NCBI RefSeq assembly: GCF_963675585.1
Contig: NZ_OY776414.1
Span: 2,211,001 to 2,275,000 of the forward strand
DNA from: an uncultured Draconibacterium sp.
Lineage (GTDB): Bacteria; Bacteroidota; Bacteroidia; Bacteroidales; Prolixibacteraceae
Reading direction: 5' to 3'
DNA: 64,000 bases
Shown: positions 27,666 to 36,530 of the stretch, one piece after another
Position numbering within the stretch: the stretch's first letter is position 1
How the letters are laid out: every line of letters starts with the position of its first letter
Program-made: the position numbers and the translations under genes
The notes under the pieces: model-generated
Told to the model about the DNA's origin: nothing
What the model saw: only the letters and a program-made list of their open reading frames with translations
Databases searched by the model: none

Positions 27666-28799
27666 ATGAAACAAAAAATTCAAATTGTAATATTGTTTTC
27701 TGTTTTGTTCGGACTTTCTAACTGCAAGAAAGCAGAGAACGATATTCTCTACAACAAAAAGTATGTAAAAGAGATTAAGGAAGCCCGAAAAGAGTTAGGT
27801 CAGTTTTTAGCGAGCAATTTTATTCCGGGTGCCTCAGTTGCTGTTATGAAAGACGGAGAAATAATTTACTCTGAAGGGCTGGGTTGGGCTTCCAGAGATT
27901 TAGAAGTTAGAGCCAATCGAAAAACCAAATTCAGAATTGGAGGTAGCTCTGAACTTTTTACAAACATAATTTATCAAAAACTGGTTGAAGAAGGGAAACT
28001 TAATCCCGATTCCAGTATTCAGCACTATTATCCTCAATTTCCTCAGAAAGAGTACAAAATAAGCTTGCAAAATCTGGCACAAAAAACATCGGGTTTGCGC
28101 GATGCGACATTAAAAGAACGAAATTGGCACGCAATAAATATTACAAGCGAAAAAGGCCTCGATGTATTTAAGGATGATCCGCTGGCAACAGAACCAGGTC
28201 TTTACCAAACCGAAAGCCCTTATCACTACAACGTTTTAGGGGTGGTTATGGAAAAAGTTGCAGCGATGAATTACTACAAGCTGCTTGAACATTACATAAC
28301 CGACACACTAAACCTGACCAATACCTCAATTGACAATCCTTTAACCACCATAAAAGACCGAAGTAATTTTTTCGATCAAAATTACATTGCACAAGTGGTT
28401 AATGCCGAAACTTACGACTTACGTTACCAGGCCGCTTCCAATGGAATTTTATCAAATGCCGAAGACTTGGCAAAGTTTGGATCTGCCCTTATAAATTCTG
28501 ATTACCTCGCGAAAGAAACAAAAGATAAACTTTGGGAACCCACTCCTTTGTTCAATGATATTCCTTCGCGAATGGCAAATGGCTGGATGTTGTTTATCGA
28601 CAATTCAGGACGGAAAATTTACGGAAGAACAAGTTCGGTTATTGGAGGTAGCTCTTCCATTATCATTTACCCGGAAGAAAATCTGATTATTGCATATGCC
28701 TGTAACTTAACCGGATCGATGGACAAAACACCGGTTTTTGAAGTGGCCATGCATTTTTTACCCGAAGCAAAAGAAAAAGCCGCTACCAACGAAGAATAG
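27666..28799 (+). CDS. Serine hydrolase (class C beta-lactamase fold) lipoprotein with lost catalytic motifs
   Basis: This 377-residue lipoprotein has a signal ending LSNC (Cys20) and the overall fold of beta-lactamase/DD-peptidase family proteins (GASVAVMKDGEIIYSEGLGWA, KFRIGG, NGILSNAEDLAKFGSALI). Aligned by eye with the intact paralogue at 36531-37595, all three active-site motifs are gone. The SxxK motif (FRIGSISK there) reads FRIGGSSE here, with Gly93 and Glu96 in place of Ser and Lys. The YSS motif is replaced by ESP, and HGGG by RTSS. It is full length and in frame, so a retained pseudoenzyme with a binding or regulatory role is likelier than decay. Confidence 0.85.
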   Translation: MKQKIQIVILFSVLFGLSNCKKAENDILYNKKYVKEIKEARKELGQFLASNFIPGASVAVMKDGEIIYSEGLGWASRDLEVRANRKTKFRIGGSSELFTNIIYQKLVEEGKLNPDSSIQHYYPQFPQKEYKISLQNLAQKTSGLRDATLKERNWHAINITSEKGLDVFKDDPLATEPGLYQTESPYHYNVLGVVMEKVAAMNYYKLLEHYITDTLNLTNTSIDNPLTTIKDRSNFFDQNYIAQVVNAETYDLRYQAASNGILSNAEDLAKFGSALINSDYLAKETKDKLWEPTPLFNDIPSRMANGWMLFIDNSGRKIYGRTSSVIGGSSSIIIYPEENLIIAYACNLTGSMDKTPVFEVAMHFLPEAKEKAATNEE

Positions 28800-28878
28800 A
28801 AATACCTTTCAACAAAAGAGATATATTGATTAGGGTTTCTGTAAAAAGTTTTATTTTAGAGATTTAAATAAAGCGTTT

Positions 28879-29496
28879 ATGGAGACCCTTATTATTTTAG
28901 GATTAATTTTAGGATTGGCAGGAGGAATTTTTGCTACCTCCTTTTACTATAAAAATCAGAACGAAAAACACTTAAAAACCCAATCGGTACTTTTACTCGA
29001 AAAAATAAAACAGGTGTGTAAACTTATCACTGTCGAGGGCGAATTCTCCGAGATTTTTACGCACCGCGACGAAAAAAACCTGTTTTTTAAGTTGTTCCAA
29101 ACCGAGAAAAAAGCACTGCTAATTGTAAAAGCCAAAGTAATGATTGGTTTCGATTTAACCCGAATCAACATCGAAATAAACACCACTAACAAACAAGTTA
29201 CTTTATCGCAGTTTCCGGAACCCGAAATATTAAGTATCGATAACGATTTGGAATACTATGACATTCAAAAAGGGATTATCAATAAATTTTCAGAAACCGA
29301 TCTGACCAACCTCAATAAAAAATCGAAAGAATTTATTCGGGAGAAAGTGGAAAGCAGCCACCTGATTCTAATTGCAAAAAACCAGGCAAACGATACTATT
29401 TCGCTTATCCGGCAGTTAATTGAGTCGGTTGGCTGGGAACTGGTTTCAGAAAAAGTTGCCATTCAACCGGCAGATAAATTCAAAAAATTAAACTAG
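28879..29496 (+). CDS. DUF4230 domain protein with N-terminal membrane anchor
   Basis: This 205-residue protein has one N-terminal membrane helix (METLIILGLILGLAGGIFATSFYY) and a soluble domain of the DUF4230 type (VCKLITVEGEFSEIF, KKALLIVKAKVMIGFDLTRINIEIN). The function of the family is unknown. It is convergent with the Crp/Fnr gene, only 16 bases apart. It could be on the same transcript as the serine-hydrolase-like gene upstream (79-base gap). Confidence 0.82.
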   Translation: METLIILGLILGLAGGIFATSFYYKNQNEKHLKTQSVLLLEKIKQVCKLITVEGEFSEIFTHRDEKNLFFKLFQTEKKALLIVKAKVMIGFDLTRINIEINTTNKQVTLSQFPEPEILSIDNDLEYYDIQKGIINKFSETDLTNLNKKSKEFIREKVESSHLILIAKNQANDTISLIRQLIESVGWELVSEKVAIQPADKFKKLN

Positions 29497-29512
29497 CCGA
29501 AACTCTTTCAGC

Positions 29513-30091
29513 TTAAAGTAAACCTGCCCTGACTCTACTCAGCGATTCGGGTGTCATTAATAAATAAGATGCAATGTGATTAACAGAAGCGCGTTTGGCC
29601 GCATCGGGATATTCCCGCAAAAAGCGTTCGTAACGTTCACGTACCGTTTCAAAGCGCCACGAGTCGGCTTTTTCCTGCGACATGATCAACGATCCTTCGA
29701 GCAATTTACGAAGCAATCCGGCTATTCCCTTGTGTTGTTCCGACAGGTAAATTAATTTATCGTAAGGCATTAAAAATACGGTACTGTTCTCGAGTGCTTC
29801 AACAATTAATTTCGATCCAACCTGGTTAAATAAACTTGTAATACAAAGTGCCCCCTGCCCTTCGCAGGCAAAATGTTCGGTTATATCGCGGCCATCTTTG
29901 TAATAAAACTGTCGCAACATACCCGATGACACCCAATAAATATCTTTTGCAATTGCTCCTTCCTTCAGCAAAAACTCACCTTTCTTCACTACTTTCTCCT
30001 GCATCATTTCCGTTAGTATTTCCAATTCGTTCTCGTTAAGCCTGAAAATAGAATTAGACAAGATGGCGGCAATTTTTCCGGTATTTTTCAT
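29513..30091 (-). CDS. Crp/Fnr family transcriptional regulator
   Basis: This 192-residue protein has an N-terminal cyclic-nucleotide-binding-type beta-roll (KGEFLLKEGAIAKDIYWVSSGMLRQFYYKDGRDIT) and a C-terminal helix-turn-helix (RASVNHIASYLLMTPESLSRVRAGLL). It lacks a cysteine cluster for an Fe-S centre, so it is not an oxygen-sensing Fnr; the ligand is unknown. It is divergent from the GH3 gene, sharing a 172-base region, and may regulate it. Confidence 0.9.
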   Translation of the reverse strand: MKNTGKIAAILSNSIFRLNENELEILTEMMQEKVVKKGEFLLKEGAIAKDIYWVSSGMLRQFYYKDGRDITEHFACEGQGALCITSLFNQVGSKLIVEALENSTVFLMPYDKLIYLSEQHKGIAGLLRKLLEGSLIMSQEKADSWRFETVRERYERFLREYPDAAKRASVNHIASYLLMTPESLSRVRAGLL

Positions 30092-30263
30092 GATAAAGAA
30101 TAAATTAATCGCATAATCAAAACAAATTTAAAAAAGTTACCGATGTGCGAAAACAAAACCGCCAAACTTCATTTTCTGATATAGATCAATTAAGAAACAA
30201 ATCCTTGAATCTATTTTTGAAAGATTATTAAAATGAACCAATAAAAGAGTTTTCAAAAACAGA

Positions 30264-32612
30264 ATGAACATGAAGCAAAGATTTTTAACGATTAGTATTG
30301 CCTTGTTTCTGGCAATAGCTATTTCACCAAAATTAAGTTTAGCACAAGATGCTCCGCAACTGGGAAAAGATCCGGTTGAGAAAGTGATTGGAGCAATGAC
30401 AATTGAAGAAAAAGCACATTTCCTGATTGGAACCGGAATGGCCGGCATGTCGGGAAACTCGGCAGTTATTGGAGCCACACAAGCACTTGTTCCGGGTGCT
30501 GCCGGAACCACATATCCGATACCACGTTTAGGAATTCCGGCGGTTGTTTTGGCCGATGGACCTGCCGGACTGCGTATTTCACCAACACGCGAAAACGACG
30601 AAAACACTTATTATTGCACAGGATTTCCGGTAGGAACTTCAATGGCTTGCACATGGAATACCGACCTGGTAGAACAAGTAGGTAAAGCCATGGGTAACGA
30701 AGTATTGGAATACGGTGCTGATGTATTGTTAGCGCCGGCATTAAATATCCAACGAAATCCCTTAAATGGCAGAAACTTCGAGTACTACTCAGAAGATCCT
30801 GTGGTAGCCGGAAAAATTGCAGCTGCCATGGTTAGAGGGATCCAGTCGAATGGAGTTGGTACTTCAATCAAACATTTTGTGGCCAACAACCAGGAAACAA
30901 ACCGCACTGGAAACGACTCGCGTGTTTCGCCACGGGCGTTGCGCGAATTGTATTTAAAAGGATTCGAGATTGCGGTTAAAGAAAGTGATCCATGGACTGT
31001 AATGAGTTCGTACAACTATGTTAACGGCACTTATACCTCTGAAAGCAATGATCTGTTGACAAAAATTTTACGCGATGAGTGGGGTTTTAAAGGTTTGGTA
31101 ATGACCGACTGGTTTGGAGGAACTGATGCAGTTGCTCAAATTGAAGCAGGTAATGATTTACTTGAGCCCGGGCGCCCTCAACAATACGATGCTTTAGTAG
31201 CTGCAATGAATAGTGGTAAACTGGCCATGGAGGATGTTGATTTGTGTGTTAGCCGTGTAATGAATCTGGTTTTACGCTCGCCCCGTTTTAAAGGCTACGA
31301 ATTTTCAAATAAACCCGATTTAAAAGCACATGCCGAAATTACACGCCAATCGGCTGCTGAAGGAATGGTTTTACTCGAAAACAAGAATGAAACCTTACCC
31401 TTGTCTTCATCGGTAAAGAAAGTAGCTGCATTTGGTATCACATCTTACGATTTAATTGCAGGTGGTACCGGATCGGGTGACGTAAACAAAGCCTACACGG
31501 TTTCTTTAACAGAAGGACTTACCAATGCAGGATATAAATTAAGCAAAGACATTACAAATACATACAAACAATACCTGGAAGAAGAAGCCAAAAAGATTCC
31601 TGTAAGCAACGACAGATTTTCTGCCTTTATGCCAAAAGCACGTTTCGAAGAGTTTATTCCATCGGAAGACATGCTCGCTAAAGCAGTAAAAGCAAACGAT
31701 GTTGCGGTTATCACAATTGGCCGAATTTCCGGAGAATTTCTGGATCGTAAACTCAACCGCGACTTCAATCTTTCATCAAACGAAATAGAATTGATTTCAG
31801 CTGTAAGTAAAGCATTTCAGAGCGCAGGAAAAAAAGCTGTAGTAATTCTGAACATTGGTGGTGTGATTGAAACAGCCAGCTGGAAAGAAATTCCTGATGC
31901 CGTGTTGTTGGCAGGTCAGGCCGGACAGGAAGGTGGAAATACCATAGCTGACGCACTAACAGGAAAAGTAAATCCTTCGGGAAAATTAACTGCTACCTAC
32001 CCTGTAAAATTCGAAGACCACTGGTCATCGGAAAACTTCCCGTCAACCGATGCTGAACAGAAATTGGATATGGGTGGATTTATGAGTGCCGAACGAAAAG
32101 TAAGTAACAAAAGAAGAAATGTTGATTTTACGGTTTATGCAGAAGGTATTTATGTTGGTTACCGCTATTTCGACAAATACGAAGTTCCGGTTTCGTACCC
32201 GTTTGGTTATGGTATTTCTTACACAACTTTTGAATACAGCAATGCCAGTCTTAGCGAAAATGAGGACGAGTACACGGTAACGGTAAGTATAAAAAACACA
32301 GGAAAATACGCCGGAAAAGAAGTAGTACAACTTTATGTTTCGGCTCCTGAAAGCAAATATGCCGACAAACCTTCGAAAGAATTAAAAGCATTTGCAAAAA
32401 CGGCTGAACTTCAACCTGGAGAGAGCGAAACTGTAAGGCTGAAATTTACAAAAGCCGACGTGGCATCGTTTAATACACTTGAACAAGCCTGGATTGCAGA
32501 TGCAGGAAAATACAAAGCTTTGGTTGGTGCTTCTTCGGCCCAAATTAAAGCTGAATTACCATTTGCTGTTGCCGAAACAGAATGGATGGAAAAAGTACAC
32601 AAAGCATTTTAA
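30264..32612 (+). CDS. GH3 family beta-glucosidase
   Basis: This 782-residue periplasmic enzyme starts with a signal peptide ending near KLSLAQ. The N-terminal TIM-barrel-like domain contains the catalytic nucleophile Asp282 in LVMTDWFGG, with KHFVANNQETNR as the substrate-binding KH motif. The second alpha/beta domain (about 375-600) includes VILNIGGVIETASW. A fibronectin III-like domain ends the protein (ASLSENEDEYTVTVSIKNTGKYAGKEVVQLYV). GH3 enzymes remove terminal beta-linked glucose or related sugars; exact specificity is not visible. ATG 30270 is an equally possible start. A -7-like TATTTTTG lies at 30212-30219. Confidence 0.94.
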   Translation: MNMKQRFLTISIALFLAIAISPKLSLAQDAPQLGKDPVEKVIGAMTIEEKAHFLIGTGMAGMSGNSAVIGATQALVPGAAGTTYPIPRLGIPAVVLADGPAGLRISPTRENDENTYYCTGFPVGTSMACTWNTDLVEQVGKAMGNEVLEYGADVLLAPALNIQRNPLNGRNFEYYSEDPVVAGKIAAAMVRGIQSNGVGTSIKHFVANNQETNRTGNDSRVSPRALRELYLKGFEIAVKESDPWTVMSSYNYVNGTYTSESNDLLTKILRDEWGFKGLVMTDWFGGTDAVAQIEAGNDLLEPGRPQQYDALVAAMNSGKLAMEDVDLCVSRVMNLVLRSPRFKGYEFSNKPDLKAHAEITRQSAAEGMVLLENKNETLPLSSSVKKVAAFGITSYDLIAGGTGSGDVNKAYTVSLTEGLTNAGYKLSKDITNTYKQYLEEEAKKIPVSNDRFSAFMPKARFEEFIPSEDMLAKAVKANDVAVITIGRISGEFLDRKLNRDFNLSSNEIELISAVSKAFQSAGKKAVVILNIGGVIETASWKEIPDAVLLAGQAGQEGGNTIADALTGKVNPSGKLTATYPVKFEDHWSSENFPSTDAEQKLDMGGFMSAERKVSNKRRNVDFTVYAEGIYVGYRYFDKYEVPVSYPFGYGISYTTFEYSNASLSENEDEYTVTVSIKNTGKYAGKEVVQLYVSAPESKYADKPSKELKAFAKTAELQPGESETVRLKFTKADVASFNTLEQAWIADAGKYKALVGASSAQIKAELPFAVAETEWMEKVHKAF

Positions 32613-32638
32613 TAACAGATTCTTTTTAGTTTATACAA

Positions 32639-32676
32639 AGAGTGTGCAGCAAATTTGTTGCACTCTCTTTTTTTTT
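32639..32676 (+). terminator. Rho-independent terminator after the GH3 gene
   Basis: A GAGTG/CACTC stem (32640-32644 with 32661-32665) with an inner CAGCAA/TTGTTG stem is followed by nine T within CTCTTTTTTTTT. It also lies just beyond the end of the minus-strand small lipoprotein gene. Confidence 0.8.
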
Positions 32677-32698
32677 GAATTATTAAAAACATTCGTGG

Positions 32699-32968
32699 TT
32701 ATTCTTCATTCTCAAACCGAATGTGGTTTTCTATGCGTGTGTTGGTTGAATCGTTTGCAAAACTGGTTACATCGCCTTTGCAATTTGTAAAGTAGATGTA
32801 GTTCCCATGATCGTAAAAACGATACACTTTACAGCCTTCATATTCAAACAGATATTCAACATTAAATGTGGAATTGTTTTCAGGGCTTTTTATGGTAATT
32901 GGCACCCCTGAGCACGATGTAAATACAAAAATCAGAACAACAGCAACGAATTTTAAAATGGTTTTTAT
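32699..32968 (-). CDS. Small lipoprotein, 89 residues, with non-standard ATA start
   Basis: The frame carries a textbook lipoprotein signal, KTILKFVAVVLIFVFTSCSG, and a short soluble domain (EYLFEYEGCKVYRFYDHGNYIYFTNCKGD). No ATG, GTG or TTG begins the signal: the natural first codon at 32968-32966 is ATA, and the frame closes upstream without an alternative. The first standard codon is a GTG at 32905, after the lipobox Cys19, which would drop the signal. So the gene either uses ATA or has lost its ATG by one substitution. The function is unknown. The domain resembles small Bacteroidota lipoproteins with a cysteine pair (Cys at GC and NC). Confidence 0.6.
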   Translation of the reverse strand: MKTILKFVAVVLIFVFTSCSGVPITIKSPENNSTFNVEYLFEYEGCKVYRFYDHGNYIYFTNCKGDVTSFANDSTNTRIENHIRFENEE

Positions 32969-33098
32969 GGTAGAATAATTATGTTTACAAAAACGAGAAA
33001 CAAGAACAATGCCAAAAGAAGATTAAAATTATCAGGGATTTCCTCTGAATTATATTATTATTGTTAAATTCAGTGCTTCTAATATTGAAACCCAAATT

Positions 33099-34571
33099 AT
33101 GTTTAAACAAATTCTTTTCGTTTTTCTGTTTTTATCAACACTTTTACATGTTCAGGCGCAAAAAAAGTACATAAACCGCAAGGTGGCTCAAAAGAATTAC
33201 GAAGGCTATATGTTAATGCAGGAGAACAAATTCGACAGTGCTTTAATTCTATTTGACGAAGCCATTACTGACGATCCCGATGCATTTTTTATTTATCAGA
33301 ACCGGGCCATTTGTAAGCTGAATTTGCAAGACACTTCGGGAGCAATATCAGATTACCAAACCAATATAAAACTGGAGCCCGATAATGCTGAATCGAAATA
33401 TGCACTTGGAAATATTTATAAAACCCGGTTGGATTCAGTAAACGCTTTAAACTATTTTGTTCCCGCAATTGAGCAGGCCGATGTAGAATTTAGTCAGAAA
33501 AAACTGCTTTACATGAATAATTTTGCCGGGCACTATTTTCGGCTAAACCACGATTTTGATTCTGCCCTTGTATTCTATGAGCGAGTAAAAATATATACTC
33601 CGCAGAATGCGTCTGTGTATATTAATTCGGCGGTGTGTAACTTTCGATTAGACAGTCTTCAGAATTTCTGTAGTGATTTGGAACAGGCCTTTATACTGGG
33701 CGGGAGTGTAAATTGTATTGCCTTAAAAACCTATTGCAAGGGATGTAATCATTTGATTGCAGAACGCGGTAAAACCGATACTCTATCAACTGCGCTTGAT
33801 ACCCGGCTTGCAGGAATTATTCCCGACACAATTTACTATCATTTATCTGCCGGCGACAACACCCGCCTCCGAAGTTTTGATACCAGTAGAAAAATAAAAA
33901 TATACTTTAACGAACTTTGGCAAATTTGCATACCCGAAAAAGCGAGTTTCTACCGCGAAGCTTTTTGGTCGAAACTCAGCAATTATTTTGGTGGCGATTT
34001 TACCGATTATTACAGCAGTGGCGAAATTTATGCAACGGGTAGAATTGAGAAGAAGCTCATACAAGGTGATTACAAGGTTTATTACAAAAACGGCAATCCA
34101 AAACTAAAAGCTCATTTTATAAATGGTAATCCAGCAAAAAAGTGGACTTTCTTTTTAGATGACGGCAGCATTGATTATGAAGTAGATATTGAATTCGAAG
34201 AATTTAAAATCAACATTCTGAACAAAGACAATCCGAATTTTGCCATTAATTCGGGTACCGGAGAATTTAGTTTACTAATAGATAAATGGGATAATATCGA
34301 ATTTATTTTTTCAGGCGAATATGTCGATAATGCCAGAGAAGGCCAGTGGGCATTTATTCAAAACGGTGAAAAAGTTATTTCAGAGAAATACAAAAAAGGG
34401 AAATTCAAAAGTGGATATGTTACAACAACAATTGGAAACATTAACAGTGAAAATAGTTGTATAACTGCTTCCATTTTTACACCTCCGCAAATTACACAGG
34501 TTGCCGGGCTCTATTTTGTGAATGCCCAGGCTGCCAACTATTATTCCTTTATTCGGAAATTCGGTTTATAA
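33099..34571 (+). CDS. TPR-repeat exported protein with MORN-like C-terminal repeats
   Basis: This 490-residue protein has a signal peptide ending HVQAQ. Residues 25-200 form tetratricopeptide repeats (ALILFDEAITDDPDAFFIYQNRAI; AISDYQTNIKLEPDNAESKYALGNIYK; ALVFYERVKIYTPQNASVYINSAVC). The C-terminal half contains toxin-antitoxin-like YwqK/MORN strands (GEIYATGRIEKKLIQGDYKVYYKNGNPKLKA; AREGQWAFIQNGEKVISEKYKKGK). Such proteins are usually periplasmic scaffolds. The next gene, a TlpA-like thioredoxin, starts 46 bases later. Confidence 0.82.
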   Translation: MFKQILFVFLFLSTLLHVQAQKKYINRKVAQKNYEGYMLMQENKFDSALILFDEAITDDPDAFFIYQNRAICKLNLQDTSGAISDYQTNIKLEPDNAESKYALGNIYKTRLDSVNALNYFVPAIEQADVEFSQKKLLYMNNFAGHYFRLNHDFDSALVFYERVKIYTPQNASVYINSAVCNFRLDSLQNFCSDLEQAFILGGSVNCIALKTYCKGCNHLIAERGKTDTLSTALDTRLAGIIPDTIYYHLSAGDNTRLRSFDTSRKIKIYFNELWQICIPEKASFYREAFWSKLSNYFGGDFTDYYSSGEIYATGRIEKKLIQGDYKVYYKNGNPKLKAHFINGNPAKKWTFFLDDGSIDYEVDIEFEEFKINILNKDNPNFAINSGTGEFSLLIDKWDNIEFIFSGEYVDNAREGQWAFIQNGEKVISEKYKKGKFKSGYVTTTIGNINSENSCITASIFTPPQITQVAGLYFVNAQAANYYSFIRKFGL

Positions 34572-34617
34572 TTTCAATTATTTTCTTTTTCTTAGTGCAA
34601 AACAACACAACATTAAA

Positions 34618-35124
34618 ATGAAACAAATAGCACTGGTTTTATTCTTTGTCCTAAGCTCAGCACAACTGTTTTCTCAAGACCAATTCACCTTGTTAAAGAT
34701 TGATGATCAAGCACCTGATTTTTCGATTTCGATGGAAGATGGCACGGTAAAAAAACTTTCCGATTTAAAAGGCAAAGTAGTTTGGATAAACTTTTTTGCA
34801 ACCTGGTGCGGTCCTTGCCGGCAGGAACTTCCTCATTTAGAAAAAGAGGTATACAATACACTAAAAACAAACAGCAATTTCGAGTTGCTTGTAATTGGAC
34901 GTGAACACGATTGGGCCACTGTAAATAAATTTAAAACCGATAACAATTACGTGCTTCCTTTTTATCCCGATCCTGCACGCGAAATATTTGCAAAATATGC
35001 GCAACAAAACATTCCACGAAATTTCATCATCGACAAAGAGGGCAATGTAGTTGTGGCTTCAACAGGTTTTAACGAAAAAGAATTTTCAGAAATTATTGAG
35101 AAAGTAAAAGAATTGCTCAAGTAG
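34618..35124 (+). CDS. TlpA/ResA-like periplasmic thioredoxin
   Basis: The ATG at 34618 gives 168 residues beginning with a signal peptide (MKQIALVLFFVLSSAQLFSQ); a longer frame from 34522 would run into the previous gene and lacks a signal. The redox motif is FFATWCGPCRQE, with the family's cis-proline in IPRNFIID. It is typical of TlpA/ResA proteins that reduce or exchange disulphides in the periplasm. It lies downstream of the TPR gene. Confidence 0.92.
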   Translation: MKQIALVLFFVLSSAQLFSQDQFTLLKIDDQAPDFSISMEDGTVKKLSDLKGKVVWINFFATWCGPCRQELPHLEKEVYNTLKTNSNFELLVIGREHDWATVNKFKTDNNYVLPFYPDPAREIFAKYAQQNIPRNFIIDKEGNVVVASTGFNEKEFSEIIEKVKELLK

Positions 35125-35245
35125 TTTTTTGCAGTTAGTGTGGGCACGAAAGAATGTTTTATTGGTTTAATCGAAAACAAAAGACATTGTTATCTTGTTA
35201 GTTATAACAGTATTTTAATATGTTTAACTAAATCCCTTATTAATT

Positions 35246-36469
35246 ATGAAAAAAATTCTGCTGTATTTCTTTAGTTTATCATTCCTTTTTGTGCTTACAC
35301 AATCATGCGAAAAAACATCCGATCTTGATACACCAACTGACGAATTGGAATTAAAATCGGCGCAAAGCGCAAAACAAAGCTACATAGTAGTTTTGAATGA
35401 TACAGAACTAAACGAAGAACTCACAAAACTAAAAGGTTACGAGAAAAAACAACTTGCCGTTAAAACAAAATCAGACAAAATTCTGCAACGTGCCGGAATT
35501 ACTGATGGAGAAGTAGGTTTTGTTTATGGAAGTGCACTAAAAGGTTTTTCGGTTAAGATTGCTCCCGGACAATTAAAGAAACTGGAAAATGATCCTTCGG
35601 TAAAATACATTGAAGAAGACCAGATAATTACACTCGGATTGCCGGATTTCAAAATCAATAAAGGCAAACCGGTTAAACCGGATCCAACTCCGGAACCAGA
35701 TCCGGGAACCTCAACACAAGAAACTCCCTGGGGAATAGCACGTGTTAACGGAGGTATTTCCGGAGCAACAGGTACTGCCTGGGTAATTGACACAGGAATT
35801 GATTTAGACCACCCTGACTTAAATGTAGATGCATCGCGAAGCGTTAATTACACAAGAGCAAGCTCACCCGATGACGACAACGGACACGGATCGCATGTTG
35901 CAGGAACAATTGCGGCAATAGATAACAACTTTGGTGTAATTGGAGTAGCTGCAGGTGCCGAATTGGTGGCCGTAAAAGTTCTCGACAGAAGAGGAAGCGG
36001 TTCAACCAGTGGCGTAATAGCAGGTATAAATTATGTGGCAGCTAACGCATCATCTAACGATGTGGCCAATATGAGTTTAGGCGGAGGAGTTTCAAGTAGT
36101 CTGGATGCTGCAGTTTTAGCTGCATCATCAACTTGTACTTTTGTTTTGGCTGCCGGTAACGAAAGCGACGATGCAAACAACCACTCTCCTGCCCGTGTTA
36201 ATGGGAATAATATTATTACAGTATCGGCCATGTGGGAGGGCGATAGATTTGCTACTGAATTTTCAAATTATGGAAATCCACCAATCGATTACGCAGCACC
36301 TGGCGTGTACATCTTATCGTGTTATAAAAATGGAGGATACGACACACTTCACGGGACTTCAATGGCCACACCTCATGTAGCCGGTTTAGTTCTTTTGGGA
36401 GCCATTCATACAGATAAAACGGTAACTTCAGATCCTGATGGAAATGCTGATCCTATTGCAGTACATTAA
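35246..36469 (+). CDS. Subtilisin-family (S8) serine protease lipoprotein with I9 propeptide
   Basis: This 407-residue protease has a lipoprotein signal ending LTQSC (Cys21), an inhibitor I9 propeptide (about 44-132; YIVVLNDTELNEEL, VKYIEEDQIITL), a proline-rich linker (about 140-158), and a complete S8 catalytic domain. The triad is Asp182 (VIDTGIDLDHPDL), His214 (NGHGSHVAGT) and Ser372 (LHGTSMATPHVAG), with oxyanion Asn305. It ends soon after the catalytic serine, with no sorting domain. Its targets are unknown. The lipoprotein anchor would tether it to a membrane. Confidence 0.95.
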   Translation: MKKILLYFFSLSFLFVLTQSCEKTSDLDTPTDELELKSAQSAKQSYIVVLNDTELNEELTKLKGYEKKQLAVKTKSDKILQRAGITDGEVGFVYGSALKGFSVKIAPGQLKKLENDPSVKYIEEDQIITLGLPDFKINKGKPVKPDPTPEPDPGTSTQETPWGIARVNGGISGATGTAWVIDTGIDLDHPDLNVDASRSVNYTRASSPDDDNGHGSHVAGTIAAIDNNFGVIGVAAGAELVAVKVLDRRGSGSTSGVIAGINYVAANASSNDVANMSLGGGVSSSLDAAVLAASSTCTFVLAAGNESDDANNHSPARVNGNNIITVSAMWEGDRFATEFSNYGNPPIDYAAPGVYILSCYKNGGYDTLHGTSMATPHVAGLVLLGAIHTDKTVTSDPDGNADPIAVH

Positions 36470-36493
36470 CAGAAAACAACAAAATAAGATAAG

Positions 36494-36523
36494 AAACCCG
36501 GGTACTTTTATCCGGGTTTTATT
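36494..36523. terminator. Terminator between convergent protease and serine hydrolase genes
   Basis: AAACCCGG (36494-36501) pairs with CCGGGTTT (36512-36519) around a 10-base loop and is followed by TATTTT. It can act for the protease transcript, and the A-rich left flank allows use from the other strand. Confidence 0.75.
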
Positions 36524-36530
36524 TTGTCTT

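Noticed and set aside
34522-34617. Longer N-terminus for the TlpA-like protein
   Set aside because: It overlaps the TPR gene and lacks a signal peptide; the internal ATG at 34618 starts a clean one.
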